Position numbers and translations under genes: made by a program
The notes under the pieces: model-generated
What the model saw: only the letters and a program-made list of their open reading frames with translations
Told to the model about the DNA's origin: nothing
Database searches by the model: none
DNA from: Oscillospiraceae bacterium
GTDB lineage: Bacteria; Bacillota; Clostridia; Oscillospirales; Ruminococcaceae
Length of the DNA: 64,000 nucleotides
Direction: 5' to 3'
Assembly (NCBI GenBank): GCA_018110905.1
Contig: JAGBAZ010000040.1
Location: 1 to 64,000, forward strand
Part shown: positions 50,682 to 60,331 of the stretch, piece after piece
How positions within the stretch are numbered: the first letter of the stretch is position 1
Layout: each line of letters opens with the position of its first letter

Positions 50682-53600
50682 ATGAAAAAAATTATTTCTT
50701 TTTTACTTGCGCTTATTATGATTAATACATTTGCTGTTACAGGTTTTGCGGAAGACGGTGCAAAAATTACTGCATCTTCTGCAGAATATGTACTTGGCGA
50801 TGAAAATAAAATTGTAGAAATCACATTTTCACTTGATGAAAACCCTGGTTTTGCTTCATTCAACTTATATTTGGTTTATGATGATACAAAGCTTACTTTG
50901 AAAGAGATTGTAAGCGGATCTGTTTTAACAGGTATGCTTGGGGCAAACAATCCCGCCAATAATGCTGTTGGTGCAATTGGTTTTACGAATAATGTAGGAA
51001 CTGGTTCACTTTTTACCGCTAAATTTGAGGTAAATACTGATACCGTTGGTAAATATGATATTACCTTAGGAAAAGGTAATAACGGTTCTTTTGCAAATGC
51101 TTCTGGTGTACAAGTTCCTTTTACAGTTGTCCCCGGCAGCGTAACCGTTGTTTGTGCTGAACATAATTATATTAATGTAGAAGACGAAAAATATGTTGTA
51201 ACTCCTGCAACCTGCACTGTTCCCGGCGTTTACTATGTAAGCTGCTCTGCTTGCGGAATTAAAGGTGGAACAACTTTTGTAGGCAATACTATTCCTCACA
51301 CTTTTGATAAACAGGAAGCAACCGATGAATATAAAGCATCCGATGCAACCTGCTCTGTTCCTGCAGCTTATTATTTCAGCTGCTCTGTTTGCGGAGAAAA
51401 AGGTACCGAAACTTTCAATACTGAAGTTGATGCTGAAGCTCATGCATGGGATGACGGTGAAATTACCACTGTGCCTACTTGTATGGAAGAAGGCGTAAGA
51501 ACTTATATTTGCCAGAACAATACTGAGCATACCAAAACTGAAGCAGTAGAAATTGATGAAAACAACCACACCGGTGTAAACCATATTGAAGGTTATGTTG
51601 CACCTACTTGCGGAACTGAAGGATATACCGGCGATACTTACTGCGAATGCGGTGAAAAAGTTGCCGATGGCGAAGCGATTCCTGCAACCGGTGAACATGT
51701 TTATGAAAACGAAAAAGAGCGCGTTGAACCGACTTGCGACGAAGACGGTTATGTAATTATGGCTTGCGGATGCGGTGTTGAAGCGGAAAAGGAGATTCTT
51801 CCCAAATACGGTCACACCTGGAGCGATTTTGAATACAATTGGAACTGGATAGAAGATGGCGAATACAGTCGCTATGAATGCACTGCAATCCGCTTCTGCA
51901 CCGTTGAAACCTGCGGCGTAGAAGAAGCAAGAACTACTAGTGCGGGAAAAGGTGAAACCACTCCTGCAACCTGCTCTGCAGAAGGCAAAACCGTTTATAC
52001 CGCAAAATTTGCAGATGATTGGGCAGAAACTCAGACCAAAACTGTTATAATCGAAATCGATCCCGAAGCACACGCATGGAACAAAGGCGAAGTAACTACT
52101 GAACCTACTTGCGTGGCAGAAGGTGTAAGAACTTATACCTGCCAGCATAATACTGAACATACCAAAACCGAATCCATCGCTAAAGATGAAAACAAACATA
52201 CCGGAAATAACGAACTTGTAAACGAAAAAGCACCTACCTGTGCTGAAGATGGTTATTCTGGTGATACTTACTGCGAATGTGGTGCACTTATTGAAAAAGG
52301 CGAAGTCATTAAAGCAACCGGTGACCATGTTTACGCAATTGAAAAAGAAAAAGTTGAACCGACTTGCGACGAAGACGGTTATGTAATTATGGCTTGCGGA
52401 TGCGGCGCTGAAGCAGAAAAAGAAGTTCTTCCTAAACTCGGTCATACTTGGGGTCCCGTTGAATATATCTGGGCAGACGGAAATGATTCTTGTGTTGCAG
52501 TTCGTGAATGTACCGTTGAAGAGTGTGACGGCAAAGAAGAGGCTATAGGTAACGTAAGCGATTCTACCACCGATGCAACCTGCTCCGCAGAAGGCAAAAC
52601 TGTTTATACCGCAGAATTTGTAAACGATTGGGCAGAAACTCAGACCAAAACTGTTGCAATCGCAATCAATCCCGAAGCACACGCATGGAACAAAGGCGAA
52701 GTAACCACCGAACCCACTTGTTCCGCAATGGGCGTAAAAACCTATACCTGCCAGCACAACGCTGAACATACCAAAACCGAAGATATCGCAATCAATCCCG
52801 ATGCTCATGCATGGTCCGTTTCTTATAACTGGTCCGATGACGGCCTTGCTTGCACCGCAACCCGCGTTTGTGCAAACAATGCAGAACACAACATTGTTGT
52901 TGATGCAACAGTAACCGGCGTTAAAACCAAAGAACCTACCTGCTCTGCAATGGGCGATACCCAGTACACAGCAAAATTTGCTGCTGATTGGGCAGAAACC
53001 CAGGTAACTGTTCGTACCGATGTTCCGGTCGATGATACCAAACACGATTGGGATGCATGGAAAGTAACCGAATATCCTACTTACGGTGTAGCAGGTAAAG
53101 AAACCCGTGTTTGCGTAATTAATCCTGAACACAAAGAATATCATGAACTTGATGCTCTCGAAATGCCCAAACAGGAAGAAGCAGACAAAGTTGTAATTGA
53201 TGAAAAAGAATATTTCGTAGGCGAAGAGGTAATCGCTCCCGAAGAAACCAAAGACGTACCGAAAGAAATCGTTGACGAAACCAAACTCAACAAAAAGAAA
53301 TACAATGTTTCCTTTGTTGGCGTAATCATCGGTGCATTCGACGATGCAGGCGAATTTACTAAAGAAGATGTTAAAGGAACTGTTACCATCGGATTCCCCG
53401 AAGGCGCAGACAAAAACGACAAATTCGAAGTTTATGTAATCGATGCTCAGGGCAACGTAACCAAACTTGCAGGTGCTGATGTAACCGAAGCAGGTATCGA
53501 AGTTGAAGTTGACGGTTCCGCAACTTTCGCAATCGCTTATGAAAGCGTAAGCAACCATTCCGGCAGACCTGTTAGACCTTCCACCGGTTCCGGTTCCGGC

Positions 53601-53711
53601 AGCGCAGATAAAGATGCAGAAGAGAACCCCAACACCGGTGCACCCTTCATGGGCTATGTTCCTGTAATGGTCGTTGCTGCTGCAGTTGCAATCTGCAAAA
53701 AAAGACATTAA
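50682..53711 (+). CDS. Large cell-wall protein: cohesin, Cys-rich repeats, sortase-like NPNTG signal
   Basis: A 1009-residue secreted protein. After the signal peptide comes a cohesin-like domain (about 25-150: ITFSLDENPGFASFNLYLVYDDTKL, GFTNNVGTG). About 700 residues of repeats follow, each built on PTC-x-x-x-G-x3-Y-x-C with HAW or HTW, strongly reminiscent of zinc-ribbon-like stalk repeats. A spacer domain, a Gly/Ser linker and the ending NPNTGAPFMGYVPVMVVAA plus KKRH complete it, a sortase-type motif, hydrophobic segment and charged tail. It could present one cohesin at the wall. Start at ATG 50682 by GGAGGG. Confidence 0.85.
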   Translation: MKKIISFLLALIMINTFAVTGFAEDGAKITASSAEYVLGDENKIVEITFSLDENPGFASFNLYLVYDDTKLTLKEIVSGSVLTGMLGANNPANNAVGAIGFTNNVGTGSLFTAKFEVNTDTVGKYDITLGKGNNGSFANASGVQVPFTVVPGSVTVVCAEHNYINVEDEKYVVTPATCTVPGVYYVSCSACGIKGGTTFVGNTIPHTFDKQEATDEYKASDATCSVPAAYYFSCSVCGEKGTETFNTEVDAEAHAWDDGEITTVPTCMEEGVRTYICQNNTEHTKTEAVEIDENNHTGVNHIEGYVAPTCGTEGYTGDTYCECGEKVADGEAIPATGEHVYENEKERVEPTCDEDGYVIMACGCGVEAEKEILPKYGHTWSDFEYNWNWIEDGEYSRYECTAIRFCTVETCGVEEARTTSAGKGETTPATCSAEGKTVYTAKFADDWAETQTKTVIIEIDPEAHAWNKGEVTTEPTCVAEGVRTYTCQHNTEHTKTESIAKDENKHTGNNELVNEKAPTCAEDGYSGDTYCECGALIEKGEVIKATGDHVYAIEKEKVEPTCDEDGYVIMACGCGAEAEKEVLPKLGHTWGPVEYIWADGNDSCVAVRECTVEECDGKEEAIGNVSDSTTDATCSAEGKTVYTAEFVNDWAETQTKTVAIAINPEAHAWNKGEVTTEPTCSAMGVKTYTCQHNAEHTKTEDIAINPDAHAWSVSYNWSDDGLACTATRVCANNAEHNIVVDATVTGVKTKEPTCSAMGDTQYTAKFAADWAETQVTVRTDVPVDDTKHDWDAWKVTEYPTYGVAGKETRVCVINPEHKEYHELDALEMPKQEEADKVVIDEKEYFVGEEVIAPEETKDVPKEIVDETKLNKKKYNVSFVGVIIGAFDDAGEFTKEDVKGTVTIGFPEGADKNDKFEVYVIDAQGNVTKLAGADVTEAGIEVEVDGSATFAIAYESVSNHSGRPVRPSTGSGSGSADKDAEENPNTGAPFMGYVPVMVVAAAVAICKKRH
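51723..52405 (+). repeat. Internal duplication in the Cys-rich surface protein gene
   Basis: An identical 53-base stretch occurs at 51723-51775 and 52353-52405. Further near-identical blocks are spaced about 610-630 bases apart (for example at 52062 and 52671), so a unit of about 0.6 kb has been duplicated in tandem. Confidence 0.8.
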
Positions 53712-53737
53712 TTTCTGAATAATAATTCTATTAACTG

Positions 53738-53776
53738 GTTCAAACCTGCCTTTTACAAAAGGCAGGTTTGAACTTT
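53738..53776 (+). terminator. Long perfect hairpin terminator
   Basis: GTTCAAACCTGCCTTTT pairs with its exact complement around a 2-base AC centre (17 bp) and is followed by TTTAT. It separates the cohesin genes from the dockerin gene. Confidence 0.8.
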
Positions 53777-53803
53777 ATATAAGAATAAAAACAAGGTGAT
53801 AAA

Positions 53804-56800
53804 ATGAAAAAAATTATTGCGGTAATTTTATGTCTGACTTTGCTTTTCCAGTTTTCTGTATGCTGTTTTGCGGCGGAAACCACAGAAGTTTTTTATGACA
53901 GCGTAACACATGTAAATCCGATTTATGCGGACGTTATAGACGAAGCGGATATTGAGAAAAGTACCGATAATTATCCATCTGTTCTTTTCGCCGTTGGAAA
54001 ACAGGAATACAACGATACAATTGAAGAAGCCGGCGCGGAAATGCGTCAAAAGCTTGTGGAAAGAGTACCGTCAATTGAAGTTACTTTTGTAGCGGATTCT
54101 TATAATCAGGATTATTTCAATTCTATTTTTAGCGAAGCGATAAAACACACCGGTGAACCGACCGAAGGTGACTATATTGCATGGCATTACGGCGGTTGGA
54201 AAGGCGGAGTTTCCTATTATCATTCCGGAAACAAGTGTTATATGACATTTAAATATAATATGACATATTACACAACCGCCGAGCAGGAAGCAGAACTTGA
54301 TATTGCTGTTGATAATCTTTTGGCTTTGCTTGATCTTGAAGGCAAAGACGATTATCAGAAAATATGCGCGATTTATGATTATCTATGTGAAAACATAACT
54401 TACGATTACGATAACCTTAATAAGGATGAATATACTTTAAAATATTCTGCTTATGCAGCGCTTATCAACAAAACTTCCGTTTGCCAGGGTTATGCAAACC
54501 TTTTCTATCGTCTTGCGCTTGAAGAGGGTTTTGATTCAAGACTTATTTCCGGTTGGGGAAACAACGGCCCTCACGGTTGGAATATCGTTCAGATGGCCGA
54601 TTATTATTATAACCTTGACGCAACCTGGGACGCAGGCAGGGAAGAATATGACTATTTTCTTAAATGCGAGAAAAATTTTGGTGATCATATAAGATCTGCA
54701 GAACACGACAGCGCGGCTTTCAATTCCGCATATCCCATGGGCGCAAACGACTACGTTTATGATCCGGATGATTTTACCGAACAGGAAGATCCGATTCCAA
54801 GCGTTCCTGAAGATGGAACCTTGATACATTTTCCCACAATAGATTTGAATAAAGAAGAAAGCTTTTTTATTGATTCTTGCGGAGCAAAGTTCTATATTTC
54901 TTTGGATTCTTTGAACTTTAATAAAGTTAGACTTTCGGGTTCCGAGGAACTTAGAAATATCAAAATTACAAGCAACGGAAATGTAAGCGCAAGACTTGTT
55001 GATTATGATCCGGAAACGATGGTGGATTATTTAGGCAACGACGAGGATAATAAATTTGTTACCTATAAAGTTTGGGACAGCGCTAAAGGAAAAAATGTTG
55101 TAACCGGTGTTTCTTATTTTGAAGCTAAAGGAATTGCAGAAAAATCTGCAAATTATTCTGTTGTTGCTGAAAATGCTGTTAATTTAGTTGAAATAACTGT
55201 TGGTGAAAACTACAGCAGCGCGTGGAAAGAGGGCGTGCTGAAAATATCTGCAACCATTGATGGCCGTGAATATGCAACGGCTATGACATTTATTTCCGAT
55301 GTTGTAGTATTTGAATATGAAGAAGTTAAATGGGCTGCGAAGAACGATGGAATCCTTATGGTTGGAGGAGACGGCTATTCCGATTATTGCAATTATTATG
55401 GAAAATATATAGTAGTTGAAGGCGCAACGACAGTTTCTACAACCGCTTTCCGTGCAATCGAAGGTGAGGAGATTTTAATTTACGCCAGCGACTATATGGA
55501 TGTTGTCCTCGCTAACATTGCATCGGGTCAGTCCGGAGTAAACTTTTCGAATTATTTTGATATTGATTTTGAAGATAGTGATTATGACAATATCTGGGAT
55601 ATATATGGCGAAAATCTTAATGCAATCGAATTCGGATTTTATGGCGACCAGATTATCAAAGGCAAATACGCTATCGTAACTTATCTTCCCTGGAATTATG
55701 GCGAACTTCGCGACATTTTCGGCCTCAGCATGGCAGATGTTGTAAGTTACTACATTGTTGACAAGGATAATAATATTCTTAAACAGATCAAAGTTGATTA
55801 CACTCTTGTTAATTCTGAAGTGGAAGTTGTAATCGGCCTTCGCGGAGAAAACGAACCTCTCGGCGAATACAAACTTGTTGTAGAAGTTCCGGCGGCAGAT
55901 GAAGAAGAGATAATCGCAAGCGGTTATTGCGGCGGCGAAGGCGACGGAACAAACCTTGAATGGAACCTTTCCGAAAGCGGAACCCTTACCATAAGCGGAA
56001 CTGGTGCAATGGCTGATTATTTCGACGAATGGTCCGAAGAAGCACAGGATTATGTGCGCAACAGACCTTGGGAAGCATATAAAGACCAGATCAAAAAACT
56101 TGTTCTTGGCGAAGGAATCACCCGCATAGGTTCCTATTCTTTCTGCCAGCTGCGCAACGCTATATGCGAACTTGTTATTCCGAGCACTGTAAAAGTAATC
56201 GGTGAATCCGCATTCTGGGACAGCGATTTTGTCGGTGAACTTGTTCTTCCGGAAGGACTTGAAAAACTCGAAAGCTATGCCCTTATAAACAACGAATTCA
56301 CCTATGTTTATATTCCTTCCACTCTTACAGAAATGGAATTCAGAGTTTTCTGCAACCATTGGAACCTTGAGGAATTTGATGTTTCTGAAGAAAACCCCGC
56401 TTTCTGTGATGTTGACGGTGTTATTTTCACCAAAGACAAAAAAGAACTTGTCTACTTTCCGGGCGGAAGAACCGGTGAATATTCTGTTCCCAAAGGAACA
56501 AAAGTTATAAGAGAAAATGCTTTCTATGCAATCTCTATTACGGATCTTTATATTCCGGCAAGCGTGGAATTTATTAAATCCAATGCTTTCAGCTATTATG
56601 ATTTCAATATCACAATTGATGAAAAAAACAAGGTTTATGCAATTATAGATGATTCTCTTTACAGCAAAGCTGCAATGGAACTTATTGCATATCTTGGCGA
56701 TAACGAGGAAGTTTATGTCGTTCCGGAAGGCACCAAAACAATCCGCGAAAACGCTTTCTTCAGTAAAAAAATCGGCCAGGTTGTTCTTCCAAAGAGCCTT

Positions 56801-57856
56801 GAAAGAATAAAACAAGAAGCTTTTGGTAATTTTAAAGGCGACGTATTTGTTGAAGGCAGAATTGAAAATGTTGACCGCTGGGCTTTCTGGCGCGATAACG
56901 AAGATATCAACATCTTCTTTATGGCCGGCGCACCTTATAACATCGGAGAATATGCTTTCGATTCTGAAGACATGATAAACCTTTATTATCTTGACGGTAC
57001 CGAGATCCTTTGGGATTTTGATGAAAACGGCCTTTGGAACGGATACAATGTTTATTCCTTTGAATTTACCGACGGCCCGAAATTCGATTCCGAAAAATAT
57101 GTTGCACAGGGCTTCTGCGGAGATGAATATCTTGGCATGAACCTTATCTGGAATCTTGATAAAGAAGGAACCCTTACCATAAGCGGTGAAGGCGCAATGG
57201 CGGATTACAGACAGGTTTTTGTAAACGAAGGAATGTATTCTTCCGCTCCCTGGGGACTTCTTAGTGATGAAATCAAAGCGATTGTTATTGAAGAAGGCGT
57301 TACCCACATAGGCGATTCTGCATTCTATGGCTGGACCGCAGTAAAAGACGTTACGATTCCGGAAAGCGTTAAGAGCATAGGAAATCTTGGTTTCTTCGGA
57401 AAACGCGGAAATTTCTATGTCAAAGGCCAGCTTGAATTTGTCGAAACAGTTGCTTTCGGCTCCATGAATAAAATGACCAATATCTATTTCGTGGACGGCG
57501 CGCCGCTTGATTGTGAAGAAGGTGCTTTCGGCGAAGGAACAAGCATAGCAAACCTTTTCTATTACAGCGGAACCGAAGATAAATGGGAATTTGACAAAAA
57601 CGGTCTTTGGAACGGATATAAAGTTACAAAATGCGGCCAGAACGGATTTGTTATGGGCGACATTAACAAAGATGGAAAAGTTGATGTAAAAGATGTTTAT
57701 ATGGCAAGAATTTTTGCGGCTAAACTTACTGTTCCGACCGCGGAAGAACTTGAACTCGGTGACGTTGACGGAAACGGAAGAATCAATGTAGTTGACGCAA
57801 ACCTTATCAGAAAATTTGCTTTGCAGAAAATCGACAGATTCCCGGTTGAAGCATAA
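53804..57856 (+). CDS. Secreted transglutaminase / leucine-rich-repeat protein with C-terminal dockerin
   Basis: A 1350-residue enzyme-like cargo. It has a signal peptide (1-24) and a transglutaminase-like cysteine domain (about 165-300) with catalytic Cys227 (SVCQGYANLFYRLA), His257 (GPHGWNIV) and Asp272 (NLDATWD). A beta-rich middle is followed by BspA-type LRR_5 repeats (about 700-1270: RIGSYSFCQL, VIGESAFWDS, TIRENAFFSK, HIGDSAFYG) in two blocks, each introduced by GTLTISG-x-GAMADY. The dockerin (about 1283-1350) has GDINKDGKVDVKDVYMAR and GDVDGNGRINVVDANLIR. It could dock on the cohesins upstream. Confidence 0.9.
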   Translation: MKKIIAVILCLTLLFQFSVCCFAAETTEVFYDSVTHVNPIYADVIDEADIEKSTDNYPSVLFAVGKQEYNDTIEEAGAEMRQKLVERVPSIEVTFVADSYNQDYFNSIFSEAIKHTGEPTEGDYIAWHYGGWKGGVSYYHSGNKCYMTFKYNMTYYTTAEQEAELDIAVDNLLALLDLEGKDDYQKICAIYDYLCENITYDYDNLNKDEYTLKYSAYAALINKTSVCQGYANLFYRLALEEGFDSRLISGWGNNGPHGWNIVQMADYYYNLDATWDAGREEYDYFLKCEKNFGDHIRSAEHDSAAFNSAYPMGANDYVYDPDDFTEQEDPIPSVPEDGTLIHFPTIDLNKEESFFIDSCGAKFYISLDSLNFNKVRLSGSEELRNIKITSNGNVSARLVDYDPETMVDYLGNDEDNKFVTYKVWDSAKGKNVVTGVSYFEAKGIAEKSANYSVVAENAVNLVEITVGENYSSAWKEGVLKISATIDGREYATAMTFISDVVVFEYEEVKWAAKNDGILMVGGDGYSDYCNYYGKYIVVEGATTVSTTAFRAIEGEEILIYASDYMDVVLANIASGQSGVNFSNYFDIDFEDSDYDNIWDIYGENLNAIEFGFYGDQIIKGKYAIVTYLPWNYGELRDIFGLSMADVVSYYIVDKDNNILKQIKVDYTLVNSEVEVVIGLRGENEPLGEYKLVVEVPAADEEEIIASGYCGGEGDGTNLEWNLSESGTLTISGTGAMADYFDEWSEEAQDYVRNRPWEAYKDQIKKLVLGEGITRIGSYSFCQLRNAICELVIPSTVKVIGESAFWDSDFVGELVLPEGLEKLESYALINNEFTYVYIPSTLTEMEFRVFCNHWNLEEFDVSEENPAFCDVDGVIFTKDKKELVYFPGGRTGEYSVPKGTKVIRENAFYAISITDLYIPASVEFIKSNAFSYYDFNITIDEKNKVYAIIDDSLYSKAAMELIAYLGDNEEVYVVPEGTKTIRENAFFSKKIGQVVLPKSLERIKQEAFGNFKGDVFVEGRIENVDRWAFWRDNEDINIFFMAGAPYNIGEYAFDSEDMINLYYLDGTEILWDFDENGLWNGYNVYSFEFTDGPKFDSEKYVAQGFCGDEYLGMNLIWNLDKEGTLTISGEGAMADYRQVFVNEGMYSSAPWGLLSDEIKAIVIEEGVTHIGDSAFYGWTAVKDVTIPESVKSIGNLGFFGKRGNFYVKGQLEFVETVAFGSMNKMTNIYFVDGAPLDCEEGAFGEGTSIANLFYYSGTEDKWEFDKNGLWNGYKVTKCGQNGFVMGDINKDGKVDVKDVYMARIFAAKLTVPTAEELELGDVDGNGRINVVDANLIRKFALQKIDRFPVEA

Positions 57857-57898
57857 ATTATTTTCTGTTTTTTGACTAAAATTTCATAGAAAAAATTA

Positions 57899-57939
57899 TA
57901 AAAAACGCCCAAAAATGCTTGACAGTTGGGCGTTTTTCC
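57899..57939 (+). terminator. Terminator overlapping the next promoter
   Basis: AAAAACGCCCAA/TTGGGCGTTTTT stem. Its loop contains TTGACA, the -35 of the ylxM promoter. Confidence 0.8.
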
Positions 57940-57947
57940 TTTATAAT
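57919..57947 (+). promoter_or_regulatory. SigA promoter of ylxM-ffh operon
   Basis: Perfect TTGACA (57919-57924) and TATAAT (57942-57947), 17-base spacer. The spacer is the descending arm of the preceding terminator. Confidence 0.85.
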
Positions 57948-58000
57948 AATATGGTAATTGTAAAGCAAATTACTTTACAAAAAAGAAGGAGGTGAACACA

Positions 58001-58363
58001 ATGCCGAAGGATATGAATATTTCGCTTCTTTTCGATTTCTATGGCGAGATATTAACCGAAAAACAGCAGGACGTTATCGATTATTATTATAACGATGACC
58101 TTTCTCTTGCGGAAATTTCCGAGCACCTCGGAATAACAAGGCAGGGTGTTCGCGATTCCATAAAAAGGGCGGAAGCAACTCTTCTCGATATGGAAGAAAA
58201 GCTTGGCCTTGCAAAACGCTTCCGCGAGATCCAGCGCGGACTTGATACCATCATTTCCGAAGCCCACGCTATCGAAGACGACAGCATCCGCGGAGCCACT
58301 ATCAGAGATATTACCCAGCACACAATGAAAATTGTGGAAGTTGCGGCACATCTCAACGATTAA
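58001..58363 (+). CDS. ylxM: YlxM-family DNA-binding protein (UPF0122)
   Basis: A 120-residue helix-turn-helix protein that in Gram-positives associates with the SRP pathway. The sigma-like HTH reads LTEKQQDVIDYYYNDDLSLAEIS and HLGITRQGVRDSIKRAEATL. Start at ATG 58001, chosen for AAGGAGGTGA. It is followed 12 bases later by ffh, the universal arrangement. Confidence 0.94.
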   Translation: MPKDMNISLLFDFYGEILTEKQQDVIDYYYNDDLSLAEISEHLGITRQGVRDSIKRAEATLLDMEEKLGLAKRFREIQRGLDTIISEAHAIEDDSIRGATIRDITQHTMKIVEVAAHLND

Positions 58364-58375
58364 CGGAGGAACCAA

Positions 58376-59749
58376 ATGGCATTTGAAGGATTATCCGATA
58401 AGCTTTCCTCTGTTTTCAAAAAGCTCAGAAACAAAGGTAAGCTTACCGAAAGCGACGTAAAAGCCGCCATGCGCGAAGTCCGTCTTGCTCTTCTTGAAGC
58501 GGACGTCAACTATAAAGTTGCAAAGGATTTTGTCGCAAAAGTAAGCGAAAGAGCTGTTGGCGCGGAAGTTCTCGAAAGCTTAACTCCTGCCCAGCACGTT
58601 ATTAAAATAGTCAACGAAGAACTCACCGCTTTGATGGGCGAATCCAACGCAAGGATTCAGTTTTCCACCAAAATTCCGACAATCATTATGATGGTCGGTC
58701 TCCAGGGTTCCGGTAAAACCACCCATTCGGGAAAACTTGCTCTCCATTTCAAAAAAATGGGAAGAAGACCGCTTCTTGTTGCCTGCGACGTCTATCGTCC
58801 TGCGGCAATCGACCAGCTTAAAGTTGTGGGAAGCCAGATCGACGTTCCTGTTTTCGAAATGGGCCAGATCGAACCTCTCACCATCGCCAAAAAAGCGGTT
58901 GCCCACGCAAAGGATTACGGCAACGATATCGTGATCCTGGATACGGCGGGCCGTCTTCATGTTGATACCGAACTTATGGATGAGCTTCAGGGCCTTAAAG
59001 ATGAATTTAAACCCGAAGAGATCCTGCTTGTAATCGACTCCATGACCGGTCAGGACGCAGTAAACGTTGCCGATGCATTCAACCAGAAACTCGGCATCAC
59101 CGGTACTATCCTTACCAAACTGGACGGCGATACCCGCGGCGGTGCGGCTCTTTCCGTAAGAGCAGTTACCGGAGCACCGATCAAATTCATCGGTACCGGC
59201 GAAAAACTCACCGATCTTGAAGCTTTCCACCCGGATCGAATGGCTTCCAGAATCCTCGGAATGGGCGACGTTCTCACCCTTATCGAAAGGGCGGAAGAAC
59301 AGTTCGACGCAAAACAGGCTGAGGAAATGGCTAAAAAAATGGGCGAAAACAGCTTTGACCTCAACGATTTGCTTGATCAGATGAAGCAGGTCAAAAAGAT
59401 GGGTTCACTCAGTTCCATTGTTTCCATGCTTCCCGGTGCCAAAACAAAGCTTACCGATGAACAGGAAGCGGAAGGCGAAAAACAGCTTCGCAGAACCGAA
59501 GCAATCATCAATTCCATGACAAAAAAAGAGAGGGCAAAACCCTCGATCATCGATGCAAAACGCAAAAGAAGAATTGCTGCGGGTTCCGGAACGGAAGTTT
59601 CCGACGTAAACCGCCTTCTCAAGCAGTTTGAACAGATGCAGAAGATGATGAAACAGCTTTCCGGCAACGGAAAGCAGGGCAGAAAAATGCGCCAGATGCT
59701 CAGCCAGATGGAAAACAAAGGCGGCTTCGGAAGCGGAATGCCCTTTTAA
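58376..59749 (+). CDS. ffh: Signal recognition particle protein Ffh
   Basis: Ffh, the SRP54 GTPase, targets nascent membrane and secreted proteins to the translocon. The 457-residue protein has the N domain (1-90), the G domain with GLQGSGKTTHSGKLA near 107, DTAGRLHVD, TKLDGDTRGGAAL and the GTGEKLTDLE loop, and a Met-rich M domain from about 300 (QMQKMMKQLSGNGKQGRKMRQML). GGAGG precedes the ATG. Confidence 0.98.
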   Translation: MAFEGLSDKLSSVFKKLRNKGKLTESDVKAAMREVRLALLEADVNYKVAKDFVAKVSERAVGAEVLESLTPAQHVIKIVNEELTALMGESNARIQFSTKIPTIIMMVGLQGSGKTTHSGKLALHFKKMGRRPLLVACDVYRPAAIDQLKVVGSQIDVPVFEMGQIEPLTIAKKAVAHAKDYGNDIVILDTAGRLHVDTELMDELQGLKDEFKPEEILLVIDSMTGQDAVNVADAFNQKLGITGTILTKLDGDTRGGAALSVRAVTGAPIKFIGTGEKLTDLEAFHPDRMASRILGMGDVLTLIERAEEQFDAKQAEEMAKKMGENSFDLNDLLDQMKQVKKMGSLSSIVSMLPGAKTKLTDEQEAEGEKQLRRTEAIINSMTKKERAKPSIIDAKRKRRIAAGSGTEVSDVNRLLKQFEQMQKMMKQLSGNGKQGRKMRQMLSQMENKGGFGSGMPF

Positions 59750-59824
59750 TTAATGGTCTTTAGGCGAAAAGCCAAATGATAAAACAAGTTTTATATTTTA
59801 TTTATTTCATAGGAGGAAAAAACA

Positions 59825-60067
59825 ATGTCCGTTAAAATCAGACTGCGCCGCATGGGCGCTAAAAAAGCTCCCTTTTACAGAATCGTAGTAGCAGATTCCC
59901 GTTATCCCAGAGATGGCCGTTTCATCGAAGAAGTTGGCTACTATGATCCTACCAAAGAACCTTCCGTAATCAAAGTTGATAAAGAGAAAGTTGAAAAATG
60001 GATCGCTTCCGGCGCACAGCCCACTGATACCGTTAAAGCACTTCTTAAAATCGAAGGCGTTCTCTAA
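59825..60067 (+). CDS. rpsP: 30S ribosomal protein S16
   Basis: S16, 80 residues: [25 protein letters not shown] and [14 protein letters not shown] are the family signature. AGGAGGAAA precedes the start. A 75-base spacer with an ATAAAAC/GTTTTAT hairpin separates it from ffh. khpA follows. Confidence 0.98.
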   Translation: MSVKIRLRRMGAKKAPFYRIVVADSRYPRDGRFIEEVGYYDPTKEPSVIKVDKEKVEKWIASGAQPTDTVKALLKIEGVL

Positions 60068-60084
60068 TGCCGGAGGGTTTCAAC

Positions 60085-60318
60085 ATGGAAGAACTGCTTG
60101 CTGTAATCGCACGCGGTCTTGTTGAGAATAAGGAAGCTGTTTCCGTAACCGTTGATGAGCCCGATGAAGAGGGTACTGTTGTTTACCATCTTCACGTTGC
60201 CGCATCCGATATGGGAAGAGTTATCGGACGCCAGGGAAAAATTGCCCGCGCGATCCGCACCCTTATGCGCACAGCCGCTAACCGTGCCGGCAAGAAAGTT
60301 GCTGTCACGATCGAATAA
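60085..60318 (+). CDS. khpA: KH-domain RNA-binding protein KhpA (YlqC)
   Basis: A 77-residue KH protein, partner of KhpB in RNA regulation of cell division. The KH core is HVAASDMGRVIGRQGKIARAIRTLM, with the GRQG loop. ATG 60085 is chosen because GGAGGG lies 8 bases upstream. An ATG at 60067 overlaps the rpsP stop but has no ribosome site of its own. Confidence 0.94.
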   Translation: MEELLAVIARGLVENKEAVSVTVDEPDEEGTVVYHLHVAASDMGRVIGRQGKIARAIRTLMRTAANRAGKKVAVTIE

Positions 60319-60331
60319 TTTTCGAAAAACA

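Noticed and set aside
51180..53100. CRISPR-like or satellite array
   Set aside because: The repetitions are in-frame protein repeats of variable length inside one gene, with no uniform repeat-spacer pattern.
51066..53708. Long antisense open frame opposite the Cys-rich surface protein
   Set aside because: It is explained by the repeated, biased sense sequence. No start signal or recognisable domain.
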